From Cyanidiococcus yangmingshanensis (Eukaryota; Rhodophyta; Bangiophyceae; Cyanidiales; Cyanidiaceae): 64,000 nt of DNA. The translations under genes and the position numbers were made by a program. The stretch spans positions 660,154 to 724,153 of the forward strand of contig VWRR01000004.1 in the NCBI GenBank assembly GCA_013995675.1, given 5' to 3'. Under the pieces are notes generated by a model. It had not been told where the DNA came from. It saw only the letters and a list, made by a program, of their open reading frames with translations, and did no database searches. Each line of letters opens with the position of its first letter. The first letter of the stretch is position 1. Below are positions 51,936-61,613 of this stretch, in pieces.

Positions 51936-54662
51936 CTAGATGGCGAGCACCCGTCTCCATGTCTCCAGCGACCACGTCCGCTCCAGGCTTTTGCGCGCAT
52001 TCGGCGAGGCCAGTAGTCGCTCAAGCACTTGATCAACATGTGGCCGCAGACGGTCCACCAGTTGCAGGGCGAACATTTTTCGCCCAACCAGATAAGAGTA
52101 AAGACGATGACGCGTCAGAATTGTGTGGAACGTTCTCGATTCGTCGTTTCCCTCCAGGAGAAGGCGTAGCAAAAATTCCTGAACGCGTCTGTTGGGAGAC
52201 TGGAGCATCTCGTAGGCGCCCGGAAGCTCCTCCATCAGCAACCATGATGGTCGCTGCAGGATCACTTTCCGAGCGAAAGGAAATAATTCATGGGCAGCAT
52301 TCGCAACAATCTCTGCCAATGATCCAAAAAGAACACAATGAATTCGAGGGATAAGCTGATAAGGTTGCATGATGGAACTGCGCAAGAGATCCAACACCGC
52401 TCGAACGAGGTGACGCTCCCGGAATTCGACTGCCTCCGGAAGCAGTTCATAGAACGTAGCGGCAATATCGTAGGCTTTGCGACGCGTCTCGTCCTCTGCA
52501 GAAGCAAGAAAAGAGAGCGCGTGATACAGAGACCCATTCTGGACAAAATCCCGAACGTCGTCGATGCTTGTGCTGTGCAGTTGCTCCAGGCGGCTTCGGT
52601 CCACCGCGGGTAGATCGCTTACCGAAATTTCTGTGGTGGGTGGCAGCTTTTCGGGGGTATCCAATCGGTGATCCTGTTCCATTTCTGTACTTTGAGCCTC
52701 GTCCTGAGCGGCGCAATATGCCTCCATTGCCTCCCCGATCGTCTCTAGGCAAGAGGACAGATATGGATTGGGTGATGTACGCAGACGCCGCTCCACGGCC
52801 ACGTACAACGGCGACGGCCGGTATTTCCGCTGAACCGTCGCATACTCGTGGATTGCATCATCGAGAATCGCATATGGCTTGGATGTTGCTTCCGTGATAA
52901 CTCGTTCGAATAGCGCGAGTGTCTCTGGTGCTGCGAATCGCAACAAATCGAACCAGAATGTCGCCTCGAGCACGCAAGTCTCACCGGTGCACGGATCCCG
53001 TAGCAAGCCATACTCGTTGAGGAATTCCAGCAAAAACGCATGAAGAGGCGCGCGAGGTAGCTCTCTGAGCTGCAACAGGTCTTGCAGCCGGGTGGCGAGC
53101 TTGAGAGCACGATTGTTCCGTCGTGCCGCGGATAGGAGGCGAACGAGTTCGTGTCCGGTAAATGGACACTCATACGTGACCGTCACGGGTGCCTTGGGAA
53201 TGATTTTCGCCAAATCTAAACCAGAGTGAAAGATCTCTTCCGGTCTTTTTTCGACGCAGAGGCGAAGCAGATGGAGACTGCGCGCCATGCGAAACGAGCC
53301 CAGGGTCTTCGACGAGCGTAACGCCTCTTTGCGGATATATTCCAACAGTGCAGCCAGGGATGGGACTCCACGACTACCGCTTTCCAGAGCGGCAATCCAG
53401 GAGCAGCAGCTCACAGAGTCCAGAACAATGGATCGCGGCAGTGCTCGTTGAGTCGGTGACGAGCGTTTCCGAAAGGCGATAAGAGCAAGCGCAATCTGCT
53501 CGCCTCTCCACGGAGCGGAGCCTTGACCAACAAATTGATTCGTTGCTGGAGCCAACAGTGCTTCAATAAAGGCAGAGGCGAGCTCCGGGCTGCCCGCACG
53601 GAGTATCGCAGCCGCAATGCGGAACCTGATGGCGCTACCGAGTTTTTCGCTGGCCAAGTTCTGGGCAAGAGAGCGCACATCGCGAGTCCGAGCCACGAGC
53701 TCTATCAGTCCCGACCGCTGCCGCTCGTTTCGAATGTATTCGACAATTCCCAGCAGATTCCCAAGGATACGTCCACTGTTCAGCCACGTCGCTGAGCGCA
53801 ATATCCGGAAGATGCGGGTAACATCGGAGCCACCCCGACGAAATCGAATCCGGTTGAGCACCTGATGCAGAAAAGCTGTATACAGCTCACGGAGGTCAGA
53901 GGAGAAGGTCTCTGACGCGGCGGCACCAGCCAAAAGCCACTGCAAAAGCGCCCTCTCTAGCGGAGTGGCCCTCTTTTCAGACTCTGTCAAGCGCAAGCGC
54001 TTTCTTTTCCTACTCTGCCGTTGCCGTCGAAGCAGCTCCAGCAGCGTTTCTTTATGAGGTTGAACCAGCAAAAACGTCTCTCGAGCGTACCCGCTGCCAA
54101 ACTGAGCAATTGCAGCAAGAAGACGAAGTGCGCCTGTGACCAGCATGGCCTGGTCCGAGGCGACGAACGACTGCAGAACGCCGCGGCACTCTCCGAGCAG
54201 AAGTTGAGCGACCTTCTCCACGGAGAGCGAGCATTCCGGCGTTTCAGGGTGTTGGTTCTCAGGTTTTCCAACAGTCTTTGTTTCGACCAGAAGTTTAGCA
54301 AGAGCTGTTGCAACAAGTGCGGCTTGTCTGCGGTCAGGGCCTTGTAGCCCAGACAGAAGCGCTCGCGCGAGAGCAGAGAGATCATTTTTTGCAGCGTCTC
54401 TGAACTTGTCCCAGCTCTGCAACAGATCCGAGAGATCTCCAACGCGAGTTGAACTGTTCACGTTACAATTAGAGCCTGCCATCAAGCCTTGGAGATGCTT
54501 TGCAGACCGGAAACGAGAAACGTCGCTGAACCTGTCCGCTCCGAAAGAGGCCAGCGTCGAGTGCCTGCGGGACACCGGCGTCGATTCATTCTGAATCGTG
54601 CGGGCGCCTATGGACTGATAATTCCGCGCATTTGGATAGAAAATCCCAGCTGAAAAATTCAT
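51936..54662 (-). CDS. URB1: URB1/NPA1-like nucleolar pre-ribosome-associated protein
   Basis: Urb1/Npa1 is a large alpha-helical repeat protein needed for early 60S assembly in the nucleolus. From ATG 54662, 908 residues (a second ATG at 54482 gives 848). After a polar N-terminus, the N-terminal domain opens with LSDLLQSWDKFRDAAKNDLS. The rest is continuous leucine-rich helices with a basic patch (RQRQSRKRKRLRL). The C-terminal URB1 region is the best match: LQRPSWLLMEELPGAYEMLQ, RRVQEFLLRLLLEGNDESRT, LTRHRLYSYLVGRKMFALQ. It is far shorter than human (over 2,000) or yeast (about 1,760) Urb1, so either strongly reduced or lacking middle repeats. Identification rests on the two ends. Confidence 0.7.
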   Translation of the reverse strand: MNFSAGIFYPNARNYQSIGARTIQNESTPVSRRHSTLASFGADRFSDVSRFRSAKHLQGLMAGSNCNVNSSTRVGDLSDLLQSWDKFRDAAKNDLSALARALLSGLQGPDRRQAALVATALAKLLVETKTVGKPENQHPETPECSLSVEKVAQLLLGECRGVLQSFVASDQAMLVTGALRLLAAIAQFGSGYARETFLLVQPHKETLLELLRRQRQSRKRKRLRLTESEKRATPLERALLQWLLAGAAASETFSSDLRELYTAFLHQVLNRIRFRRGGSDVTRIFRILRSATWLNSGRILGNLLGIVEYIRNERQRSGLIELVARTRDVRSLAQNLASEKLGSAIRFRIAAAILRAGSPELASAFIEALLAPATNQFVGQGSAPWRGEQIALALIAFRKRSSPTQRALPRSIVLDSVSCCSWIAALESGSRGVPSLAALLEYIRKEALRSSKTLGSFRMARSLHLLRLCVEKRPEEIFHSGLDLAKIIPKAPVTVTYECPFTGHELVRLLSAARRNNRALKLATRLQDLLQLRELPRAPLHAFLLEFLNEYGLLRDPCTGETCVLEATFWFDLLRFAAPETLALFERVITEATSKPYAILDDAIHEYATVQRKYRPSPLYVAVERRLRTSPNPYLSSCLETIGEAMEAYCAAQDEAQSTEMEQDHRLDTPEKLPPTTEISVSDLPAVDRSRLEQLHSTSIDDVRDFVQNGSLYHALSFLASAEDETRRKAYDIAATFYELLPEAVEFRERHLVRAVLDLLRSSIMQPYQLIPRIHCVLFGSLAEIVANAAHELFPFARKVILQRPSWLLMEELPGAYEMLQSPNRRVQEFLLRLLLEGNDESRTFHTILTRHRLYSYLVGRKMFALQLVDRLRPHVDQVLERLLASPNARKSLERTWSLETWRRVLAI

Positions 54663-55806
54663 CTTTTAGGCGTGGGCGGTAACGTTCATCGTTTAGGTCA
54701 GTTTTCGTGCCAGCTGTATTTTTTTGCTTTACTTCGCCAAGATCAGTCTGTCGCAACACTCAGCGGATCCGATCTTCAGAAGTCGTGTAGCGCCCAGAGG
54801 GAAATCCGTGTGATGGATCACCAGGTCAGCGTACATTGACGACAGAGATCAAAACGCGGCCACAGGAGAGAACCGTTGTCAACGCCATGAGTTTCGTCTT
54901 TTGCTCGTTCAGGAAAATTCACAACACGAACTGACTAGAGCGATGCACAATTCAGGGGTTTCCCCCTTTCTCTGCAAAGACACGCAATATGCGAAGATTG
55001 TGCATCTCGACCAAAAAGGCTGGCGCCCTCGAGAGTCTGCGGCGTATGCATCTTCACTGAAGCGGAGTCGGTCAGTAAACGTATGAGAACAAAGAGTCCA
55101 GAGGAGTGGGGGGATCCACAGCTTTTTGTACGAACTAGTTTGGAGGCGTTGCGTCCTGCCCTGAGGACATTGCCCTCGATCGGGCCGCGCCCCGAGAGAA
55201 TGCCCCAGAAAATGGATATTGAGATCATTACCATGAAGAACGATTTCGAGTTCGAGAATCGGAAGCACCAGAGTTGCGAGATCCCGCTACCGCCCTAATG
55301 ACTCGGTCGCTTATCCGGTCTGTCGTGTTATTCAAAAATCCTTCTGGTCGGTAGCGAAGAATCGCAGGCACATAGAGGCCAGCTTCATGGCCCAGACAAG
55401 AGTTGGAAAGAAATGCGCTGGATCGATCGTTAATAATGAGCCACACACCAAAACGCTGAGATTTGAGATATCTACTCGATTGGCTCAGCAGCTTTGGGGA
55501 ATTCCTTCCCCCAAGGTGCGGCGTCAACAACCTTGAAGCTATGAATGCGTGCACAGCAAGACTTTGGTCCGTTCCTTTTTCTGGTCTGTGATTGCTGGCA
55601 TCTGATCGAGTATATCGAGGTGCGAAAGCTCCGAAAGTACTTTCACGGTTTGGATCGAACAACATCCCTCCGTGTTGAGCGGGCCGGGCTTGGTTTATTT
55701 TCGCCGCCACGTGGCGCAAGCTGCGCGAACACGGGAGATCGCACACGTGTTGCGGTACGTCGCTACGAGCAACATGGTTTCCTGGTGCTCGCGCTCTCAT
55801 TAGAAA
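54663..55806. other. Intergenic with a weak small ORF
   Basis: About 1.1 kb between URB1 and the cysteine-rich secreted protein. A small ATG frame at 55083-55298 is listed separately. No other feature supported. Confidence 0.4.
55083..55298 (+). CDS. Possible small protein, 71 residues, uncertain
   Basis: ATG 55083 opens a soluble frame with a plausible mix of residues (EEWGDPQLFVRTSLEALRPA, PERMPQKMDIEIITM). No family is recognised. The ATG overlaps the stop of an upstream frame (54901-55086), so the two could be one frame-shifted gene. Confidence 0.25.
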   Translation: MRTKSPEEWGDPQLFVRTSLEALRPALRTLPSIGPRPERMPQKMDIEIITMKNDFEFENRKHQSCEIPLPP

Positions 55807-56413
55807 ATGTTCCAGCGTGGACTCATTCTGTTAGCTTTGCTGCTTGCTTTTGGGACTTGCTCGGTTGGAGCGCTCTCTGGAAATGCAACTGAGAGAACTT
55901 GTTTTTATGTGTGCGAGGGTTATGGTGGTGCACACAGCATGAGCGTGTCCAACTGCCTTGGCTCAGTGCAACCCGAGCTCGTTTTGTCGCAACAGTCGCA
56001 GTTTCCTGTCCATGTGCAACGACCCATCTGGGGCGTCCGTTGCCGTAGTGCGAGGGTTTCTGTCTCCGAGGTACTCTTACCGCACGTCCAACTGCTTTCC
56101 TTCAGTTTTCGTTCAAGCTATTGTTGAAGAGAGCGTTACCCTGCTTCGTATCTGCGAGAGGCAGTGCTGTTCAGCACGAGGTGTTACGACCGGTACGTCT
56201 GGGCCGATCAGGATTGGTGGCATGACGATAAGCGCGATCGCATCATCCGAGATGGGATTGTCGGGTGGGTGTGGCACTTCAGATGGTTTAATAGTAGCAG
56301 AGGCAAACGACGTATCCATTAACGGACATACTTTGCCCTTCTACACCGTCGTTCTGATTTCGCAGAGACAGGGGTTTTTCTGCACGTACGAAATTGATGT
56401 GACAGTTGGATAG
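55807..56413 (+). CDS. Secreted cysteine-rich protein, with a +1 frame break
   Basis: ATG 55807 starts a strong signal peptide (FQRGLILLALLLAFGTCSVG) followed by a cysteine-bearing chain (ERTCFYVCEGYGGAHSMS, NCL). At about 55955-55961 the sense shifts one base ahead: AQCNPSSFCRNSRSFLSMC, then PSVFVQAIVEESVTLLRICE, RQCCSARGVTTGTSGP, and GQ-like polar end to 56413. The second frame has no ATG and begins after a stop at 55940, while the first loses protein character after the shift, so one 200-residue secreted protein is the simplest reading. It has about 12 cysteines. Function is not recognised. It is the last plausible gene before the subtelomere. Confidence 0.65.
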
Positions 56414-57479
56414 ATGAAAATTTGCTGACAAGGCTCCGAAGCATTCGAGTTGATCTCTGATGTCTATTTGGCTAGGCCCAAGCGCACCGACCCCCAAACG
56501 AATCGTCGAAGAAGGTTCCCCTTTACATTGGGAGCCCCCATTCATTTTGAAAGCAGAATCATCATCCAAGAGCGTAGTTTCCGAAGCAAGCAGCATGCAC
56601 CACAGATACACTCAATTTTAGATAAAGTCGGGGAGGGATGCAGTACTTTTTTGAGGGCACCAATCTAGTCCTATGAATGTCCGTTGGAGCTGCTGCTGAT
56701 GCTCATGGAGAGGCGGCAACGACGCTAAGCGTTCCCCTGCAGATTCGAAGTGTGGGCTTGGCATGTAACCTGAGACATGAATCAGAGCTTCCGTTGGAGC
56801 GTTCCCATTCCAAACTCTTCGTATGGACCAGAATACAGAGAATTCACTCTCGAGGTCGCTATTCCAGGTGCATCGATGATGCCATGAATTTAAAGTGTCC
56901 GGATGGGACACATTCCGCACCCTGTTCTAAGCACTAGCATTCATTCGACGTCAGCTAGTCAAAAGCGCTCTTATCGTCTTGGTATGAGGTGGTTTCGGCT
57001 TTTTCTTGAGACCAGGGTGTACGCTTTTTGGTGGCACTCTGAACACTCGACATCACGAAGATATGCCGAGGCACGCCCCGAGGCCTCCGGTGCCACCAGC
57101 GACAGTACCGAGAGGGTTGTGCTGACTCCAGGGCTGGTTGCTGTCTTGGCTATGAGGACGCTTTGTTTGCTGATTCGAAGAATTTATTCCCCTGTTTTCG
57201 TTTCGGCGACATAGCTTTCCTGTGTTTGAATAAAGAGCCCCGATTGCATTTTCATGGATGTTGCAAATTGTAAGAGCGAACCTCTGATCAGGTCCCACTG
57301 GGGGCAGACACTCGAATACGAGACGGGCTAGCAAGGTGGCGAAATATTCCAATAGAGGGGAGCGCACCTAATGCTCGAGTAGCGGTCCTTGCGCCAGGTC
57401 CGAGCCGCTGCTGCTTTCGGGTGTCTCTTCTGTCAAGAACAGTAGTTATATCTGGCTAAGAGGCTGTTATTCAGTAATC
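56414..57479. other. Transition to subtelomere, no gene seen
   Basis: About 1.07 kb. Frames 56618-56920 (-), 56677-56937 (+) and 56903-57214 (+) overlap and show no family or signal-peptide features. Confidence 0.45.
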
Positions 57480-58164
57480 AATGGTTTCGTCGTCGCAGAT
57501 CGTCAAGTCACCATAGGCCCATCTCTAAAGTTCATGGCGCTGTCTTCATTTTTGGATCGATCCTGGCACGCGCCATTACCAATGCAGGAAACGTCGCCCT
57601 ATGGTGTGTCACCTGGATACGAGAGCCATGATGGTCGTACGGTGACAGCTGGCGTTGGCGCACCTCGGCTGGGGTGCGCGCCGTATCCGTCTGTCAGTCG
57701 CAGGACGCTGTGGCGCAGCAGGTGCTGTCGCGGGATGCTGTGCTGGGGGCTGTCACAATGACCTTGTCGCGGTGAGCTGTCCCGCGTATGCTGTCCCGTC
57801 AGAGGCGGCGGCGCATCACTGCTGGAGGCGGCGGCGCATCGATTGCGCGTGCGGGCGTTCGCATGCAATCGCTCAATCGTATGCTGGCGTTCGCTGGCGC
57901 TCGCTGGCGATCTCGTGCGGCGTCCAGCGTCTGTCCATTTTCGGTCAGGCAAAAGCGTGCGTGCGCCTGCGCCTAGGCCTGCGCAAAGGCCTGCGCCTAG
58001 GCGTTGGCGGGAAATGCGCGCCGCCCGCTGGATCTGTCGCGGCCAGTCGTGTCCAGTCCGGTCGTGTCCAGTCCAGTAGTAGCCTGTGCTGTCCAGATGT
58101 GTCTAGTTCCGTCGAGATCAGTCGATCCAGTCTAGTAGTGGCCTATGCTGTGGTAGATTGCCGG

Positions 58165-58231
58165 GCGACCGATGGTGACCAATCGTGACCGATGGTGTCC
58201 GATGGTGTCCGATGGTGACCGATCGTGACCG
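58165..58231. repeat. Short tandem repeat of gaccgatggtg / gtccgatggtg units
   Basis: About seven imperfect units of 9-10 bases (cgaccgatggtg, accaatcgtg, tccgatggtg and variants) in subtelomeric module A. The same region in module B lacks the expanded array. Confidence 0.85.
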
Positions 58232-59403
58232 TTTGTTCCAGCTCCGTGTCTCCAAAGATTGATTTTCGATCTCCAAGCGCCGGTGTGTTTGTTGTCTGCT
58301 CGTATGATAGAGTACTCGCCAGTGGCGATCCATGCCTGATATCGCTTGAGTACCAAGGATTGATTGGCATGATGAACCGATGATTGCTTGACGAGTTCGT
58401 CACTGGCTAGGTAAGTGTATGCGCAAAAGGCTTGAACGCGCCGCTGCTGGCGTGCCATGGCTCGTCCCAGCGACTAGAAAGAAAGCAGCCCCAATGCATC
58501 CGCGGCGGCGCCCTTGAATCGGGTGATGTGCGCAACCTAGATCGGGCGGGGCGGCGGCGCCCTTGAATCGCGTGATGGGCGCAGCCTAGATCGGGCTAGG
58601 CGGCGGCGCGTGATCCGATGGAGGCGGCGGCGCGAAATCGCCGGAACGAATCGCCTGGAGCGCGGCGCGGCCGGCGCCAGCGTACCCATCCTCGAAATCG
58701 AGTCGATCTCGGTGCGCTCTGATCGTCGGCGCCAGCAGGAGACCGATCGAACCGGGTATCCATTGATCAGCGGCGATAAAAAATGCTGGGAGCGATCTGA
58801 ATCGGCCGCGTGCGCAACGCCGTGTCCGTAGGGAAGCCCAATGGCAGCAAGCGATCGATAGGGATGGAGGTCACCAGCAGAGCGCTGAGCTAGAGCGATC
58901 CTACAAGGATACCCAAAGTAAGAAGCAGGCTACTGGTAAGGATCTAGACCGATATTGTTGCCGAAGATTGAACCTAGAGCAATGAAAACAACCAACGCTC
59001 GCAGCAACCGTAAACAAGGATACTGCTGACAATTTCAGACTGGAGCAACTACACCATCCCGATCGATAAAAACTACCCGAGTCATGGCAAAGGTAACGGC
59101 CAAAAAGGAAAACTAAACCTAAAATAAGTGCCAGTGACAGCAGCCCAACAGAGCGCAAAAAGAGGAGACAAGCGATCTCGGCGCGAAGAAAAAAAGGTAA
59201 AGAAGCGATCCGAAAAAAAGACGATGCGATGTGATAGCCTAAAACTGGTACGAGAAAGCGAAGCAGAAAATCCAGAGAACGATCCATGATGCACAGGGCG
59301 CAGAGCCAATGCTCGATCTTACAAGCGTCATCTTTGCAAGTCTGTCGATACGGGGACTAGGTGGAAAAAGATAACTATGCGAAAAGTGTAGAATAGGTGA
59401 CCT

Positions 59404-59446
59404 AGGGGTGAATGAGGGGAAATGGGGGAAATGGGGTGAATGGGGC
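59404..59446 (+). repeat. Interstitial telomere-like repeat
   Basis: Degenerate units ggggtgaat, gaggggaaat, gggggaaat, ggggtgaat, ggggc resemble the terminal AATGGGGGG repeat and lie at the distal end of module A, in the same strand orientation as the real telomere. Confidence 0.8.
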
Positions 59447-60068
59447 TGGTCGGATATGATTGTTCTGGGCCCTTTCAATGGAGCCAAGCTCCCTATCAAC
59501 CTGTGGTTGGTTTTCTATTTATTGTTAGGGCTTCATAGTGTCCTGGTTACGCACTCCATGCTGGCTGGCAGCGCTCAGCTGGACGTGGTTCACTGGTGAG
59601 CGGCCCTTAGGCGATCGAGGTCGCCTCCCAAGCTCGATCGGGCGTTGTGTCTGCGCTCGTCCGCTGCTCTTGAGCTTGTGGTTGAGTGTTGGTGACGTTT
59701 TTCTTCTCTCTGTTTTGTTCTGTTTTTTTTTGTAGAGTTTTTTTGTAGAGTTTCATTCGGTCTGGATTCTGTTTTTGTTATTGTTGTAGCTTTCAGTTTT
59801 TTGGTCTTTTGATGATGTCTCGGGAGAGCATGGCTGGGCAGTCGAGGGTGGTGTGTGCCTGGGTCCGCCAGGGCTGAGAGCTTAGACTAGCCGAGCCCAG
59901 CGCAGCGCAGCCGCTTGTGGCGTGTCAGCCTAGGGTTGTAGCAGTGTTTTGAGGGGTTTTGGCGGTGCGTTTGAGGTGTTGTTCTTTTGTTTTTTGTTAT
60001 TTTCATTTTGTATATTTGTTGATTAGTATGTGAGGGACGGTTTGGTGTGTTTTGTTGAGAGTCTGAGG

Positions 60069-60664
60069 ATCGTCGGTGATTGAGCACACCGGCTGGCCCG
60101 GGCCAGTCTGTCGACTAGGGGCGTCGAGCCGGGGCCCTAGCTGTGTTTTCGGCAGCTTTGGAGGCTGGTTTCTGTCCTTGTTCTTTGGTTTTTCTCCGGT
60201 TTCTTTTTACGTATATGTTATTGAGGGCTCCAGGCCTGTTTCGGTATGCTTCGCTGTGATTTTTGGAATCGTCGGTGATTGGGTGCACCGGCTGGCCCGG
60301 GCCAGTCTGTCGACTAGGGGCGTCGAGCCGGGGCCCTAGCTGTGTTTTCGGCAGCTTTGGAGGCTGGTTTCTGTCCTTGTTCTTTGGTTTTTCTCCGGTT
60401 TCTTTTTACGTATATGTTATTGAGGGCTCCAGGCCTGTTTCGGTATGCTTCGCTGTGATTTTGAGAATCGTCGGTGATTGAGCACACCGGCTGGCCCAGG
60501 CCAGTCTGTCGACTAGGGGCGTCGAGCCGAGGCCCTAGCTGTGTTTTCGGCAGCTTTGGAGGCTGGTTTCTGTCCTTGTTCTTTGGTTTTCTCCGGTTTC
60601 TTTTTATATTCTTGTCCCTGAGTATGTGAGGGACATTTTGGCGTGTTTTGTTGATTTCGCGAAA
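60069..60664. repeat. 199-bp tandem array, three units
   Basis: Units start with atcgtcggtgat at 60069, 60268 and 60467 (periods 199 and 199), and the same start recurs at 60665 before sequence diverges. Units one and two are almost identical through cggctggcccgggccagtct, cgactaggggcgtcgagccg and a T-rich second half. The third changes after ctccggtttc, where it resembles the sequence just before unit one. Each unit contains the palindromic stretch ggcccgggcc. Confidence 0.95.
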
Positions 60665-61030
60665 ATCGTCGGTGATCAGGTGCTCGCCCCGAGAGCGACC
60701 CTCCGTTTCTAGGGACGGTACGAGGGCGCGCCGGCAACGGGACAGCGTGGCGCGATGGCCGCTGCGTATCGATGCATGTATTCATGGCTGGCCAGCTGTG
60801 CCAGCTGGTCGACGCGTCGTACGTATCGTTTCTACCTGGGTCGGTTTCTGCTCATTTCATTTATTTTCTTTAATTTTTTATTTTTTTTTATTTTTTTCTG
60901 TCTGCTCGGTCTACAGTACTGGTTGTTATTGTTGTTGTTGGTGGTTTTGGTTTTGGTTTTGGTGTTGTTGTTAGTGTTGGTAGTGCTCAGCTCAGTCGAC
61001 TGTAGGTGGGTGTGTCGAGGCGCGCGACCT

Positions 61031-61090
61031 GGTGCCTCTAGTGCCTCTAGTGCCTGTAGTGCGCCCAGTGCGCTCAGTGCGCTCAGTGAC
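61031..61090. repeat. Imperfect 10-bp tandem repeat
   Basis: Units of the type gtgcctctag / gtgcgctcag repeated about six times in the subtelomeric spacer. Confidence 0.85.
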
Positions 61091-61170
61091 TGTAGAGAGA
61101 ATTGGTCGTAGCTCCAGGGCGAGTTACTATCTCACCGGCACTGGGCGCTTTATTTCTTGAGCTGCGCAGT

Positions 61171-61213
61171 TTTTCTTTTTCTTTTTCTTTTTCTTCTTCT
61201 TCTTTTTCTTTTT
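61171..61213. repeat. Pyrimidine tract (tttttc) tandem repeat
   Basis: Runs of tttttc and ttc over about 43 bases on the + strand within the spacer. Confidence 0.9.
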
Positions 61214-61380
61214 GGGTTCCCCTGTGTTTGTAAAAAAGATTCATATGATTTCTATGGTTGCTGAGAGCTGTGGGGTCGGAGCATGATCCGGTCCCCCCAG
61301 GGTGCGTGCGTGTGTGTCGGTCCTAGTGCTGCGCACTGCGTCGAGCAGAACGACGACTGGAGGGTGCAGTGCAGCACTGT

Positions 61381-61478
61381 TCAGCTCCGTTAAACTCCGG
61401 TAATCTCTGTACAGCTCCGTTCAGCTGCGTTAATCTCCGGTAATCTCTGTTCAGCTCTGTTCAGCTCTGCTCAGCTCA
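61381..61478. repeat. Imperfect tandem repeat of cagctccgtt / taatctctgt units
   Basis: A nested array in which cagctccgtt, taatctccgg and taatctctgt blocks recur twice as a larger unit of about 50 bases, followed by three ttcagctctg units. Confidence 0.85.
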
Positions 61479-61613
61479 GGCCAGCGAGGCAGGTGGCTGA
61501 ATGTCTTGCACCAACTCTGTTTTGTTTTGCTAGTTTTTTTTTCAGGTAACTCTCCATTCAAGAACAGGGTAAGTATCGGGCCGAGTAGATTTTTTGTTAT
61601 TTTTTTGCATGCC

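Larger units (their letters stand above)
57480..59470. repeat. Subtelomeric module, proximal diverged copy (A)
   Basis: This stretch aligns by eye, in the same order and orientation, with 61614-63860. Shared landmarks are gtcaccatagg and gttcatgg at the start, gggctggggtgcgcgccgt, gtcgcaggacgc, gaggcggcggcgcatc, tgtccattttcggtcaggca, tactggtaaggatctagacc, and a telomere-like tail. GC-rich first part, A-rich last part. The frames inside (for example 57655-58188 on +) are not conserved between copies in a way that suggests protein coding. It is best described as a non-coding subtelomeric duplication. Confidence 0.85.
59471..61613. other. Subtelomeric spacer, strongly T/G-rich on the + strand
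   Basis: Between the two subtelomeric modules. It has long T-rich tracts (59700-60060, 60850-60990, 61170-61213), a 199-bp tandem array and several microsatellites. Open frames are hydrophobic phenylalanine/leucine runs caused by composition and are not called as genes. Confidence 0.7.

Noticed and set aside
58901-59309. A hydrophobic membrane protein gene on the minus strand of module A
   Set aside because: The frame follows A-rich composition (phenylalanine/leucine on the complement), its longest version starts at TTG, and the copy in module B does not keep the sequence.
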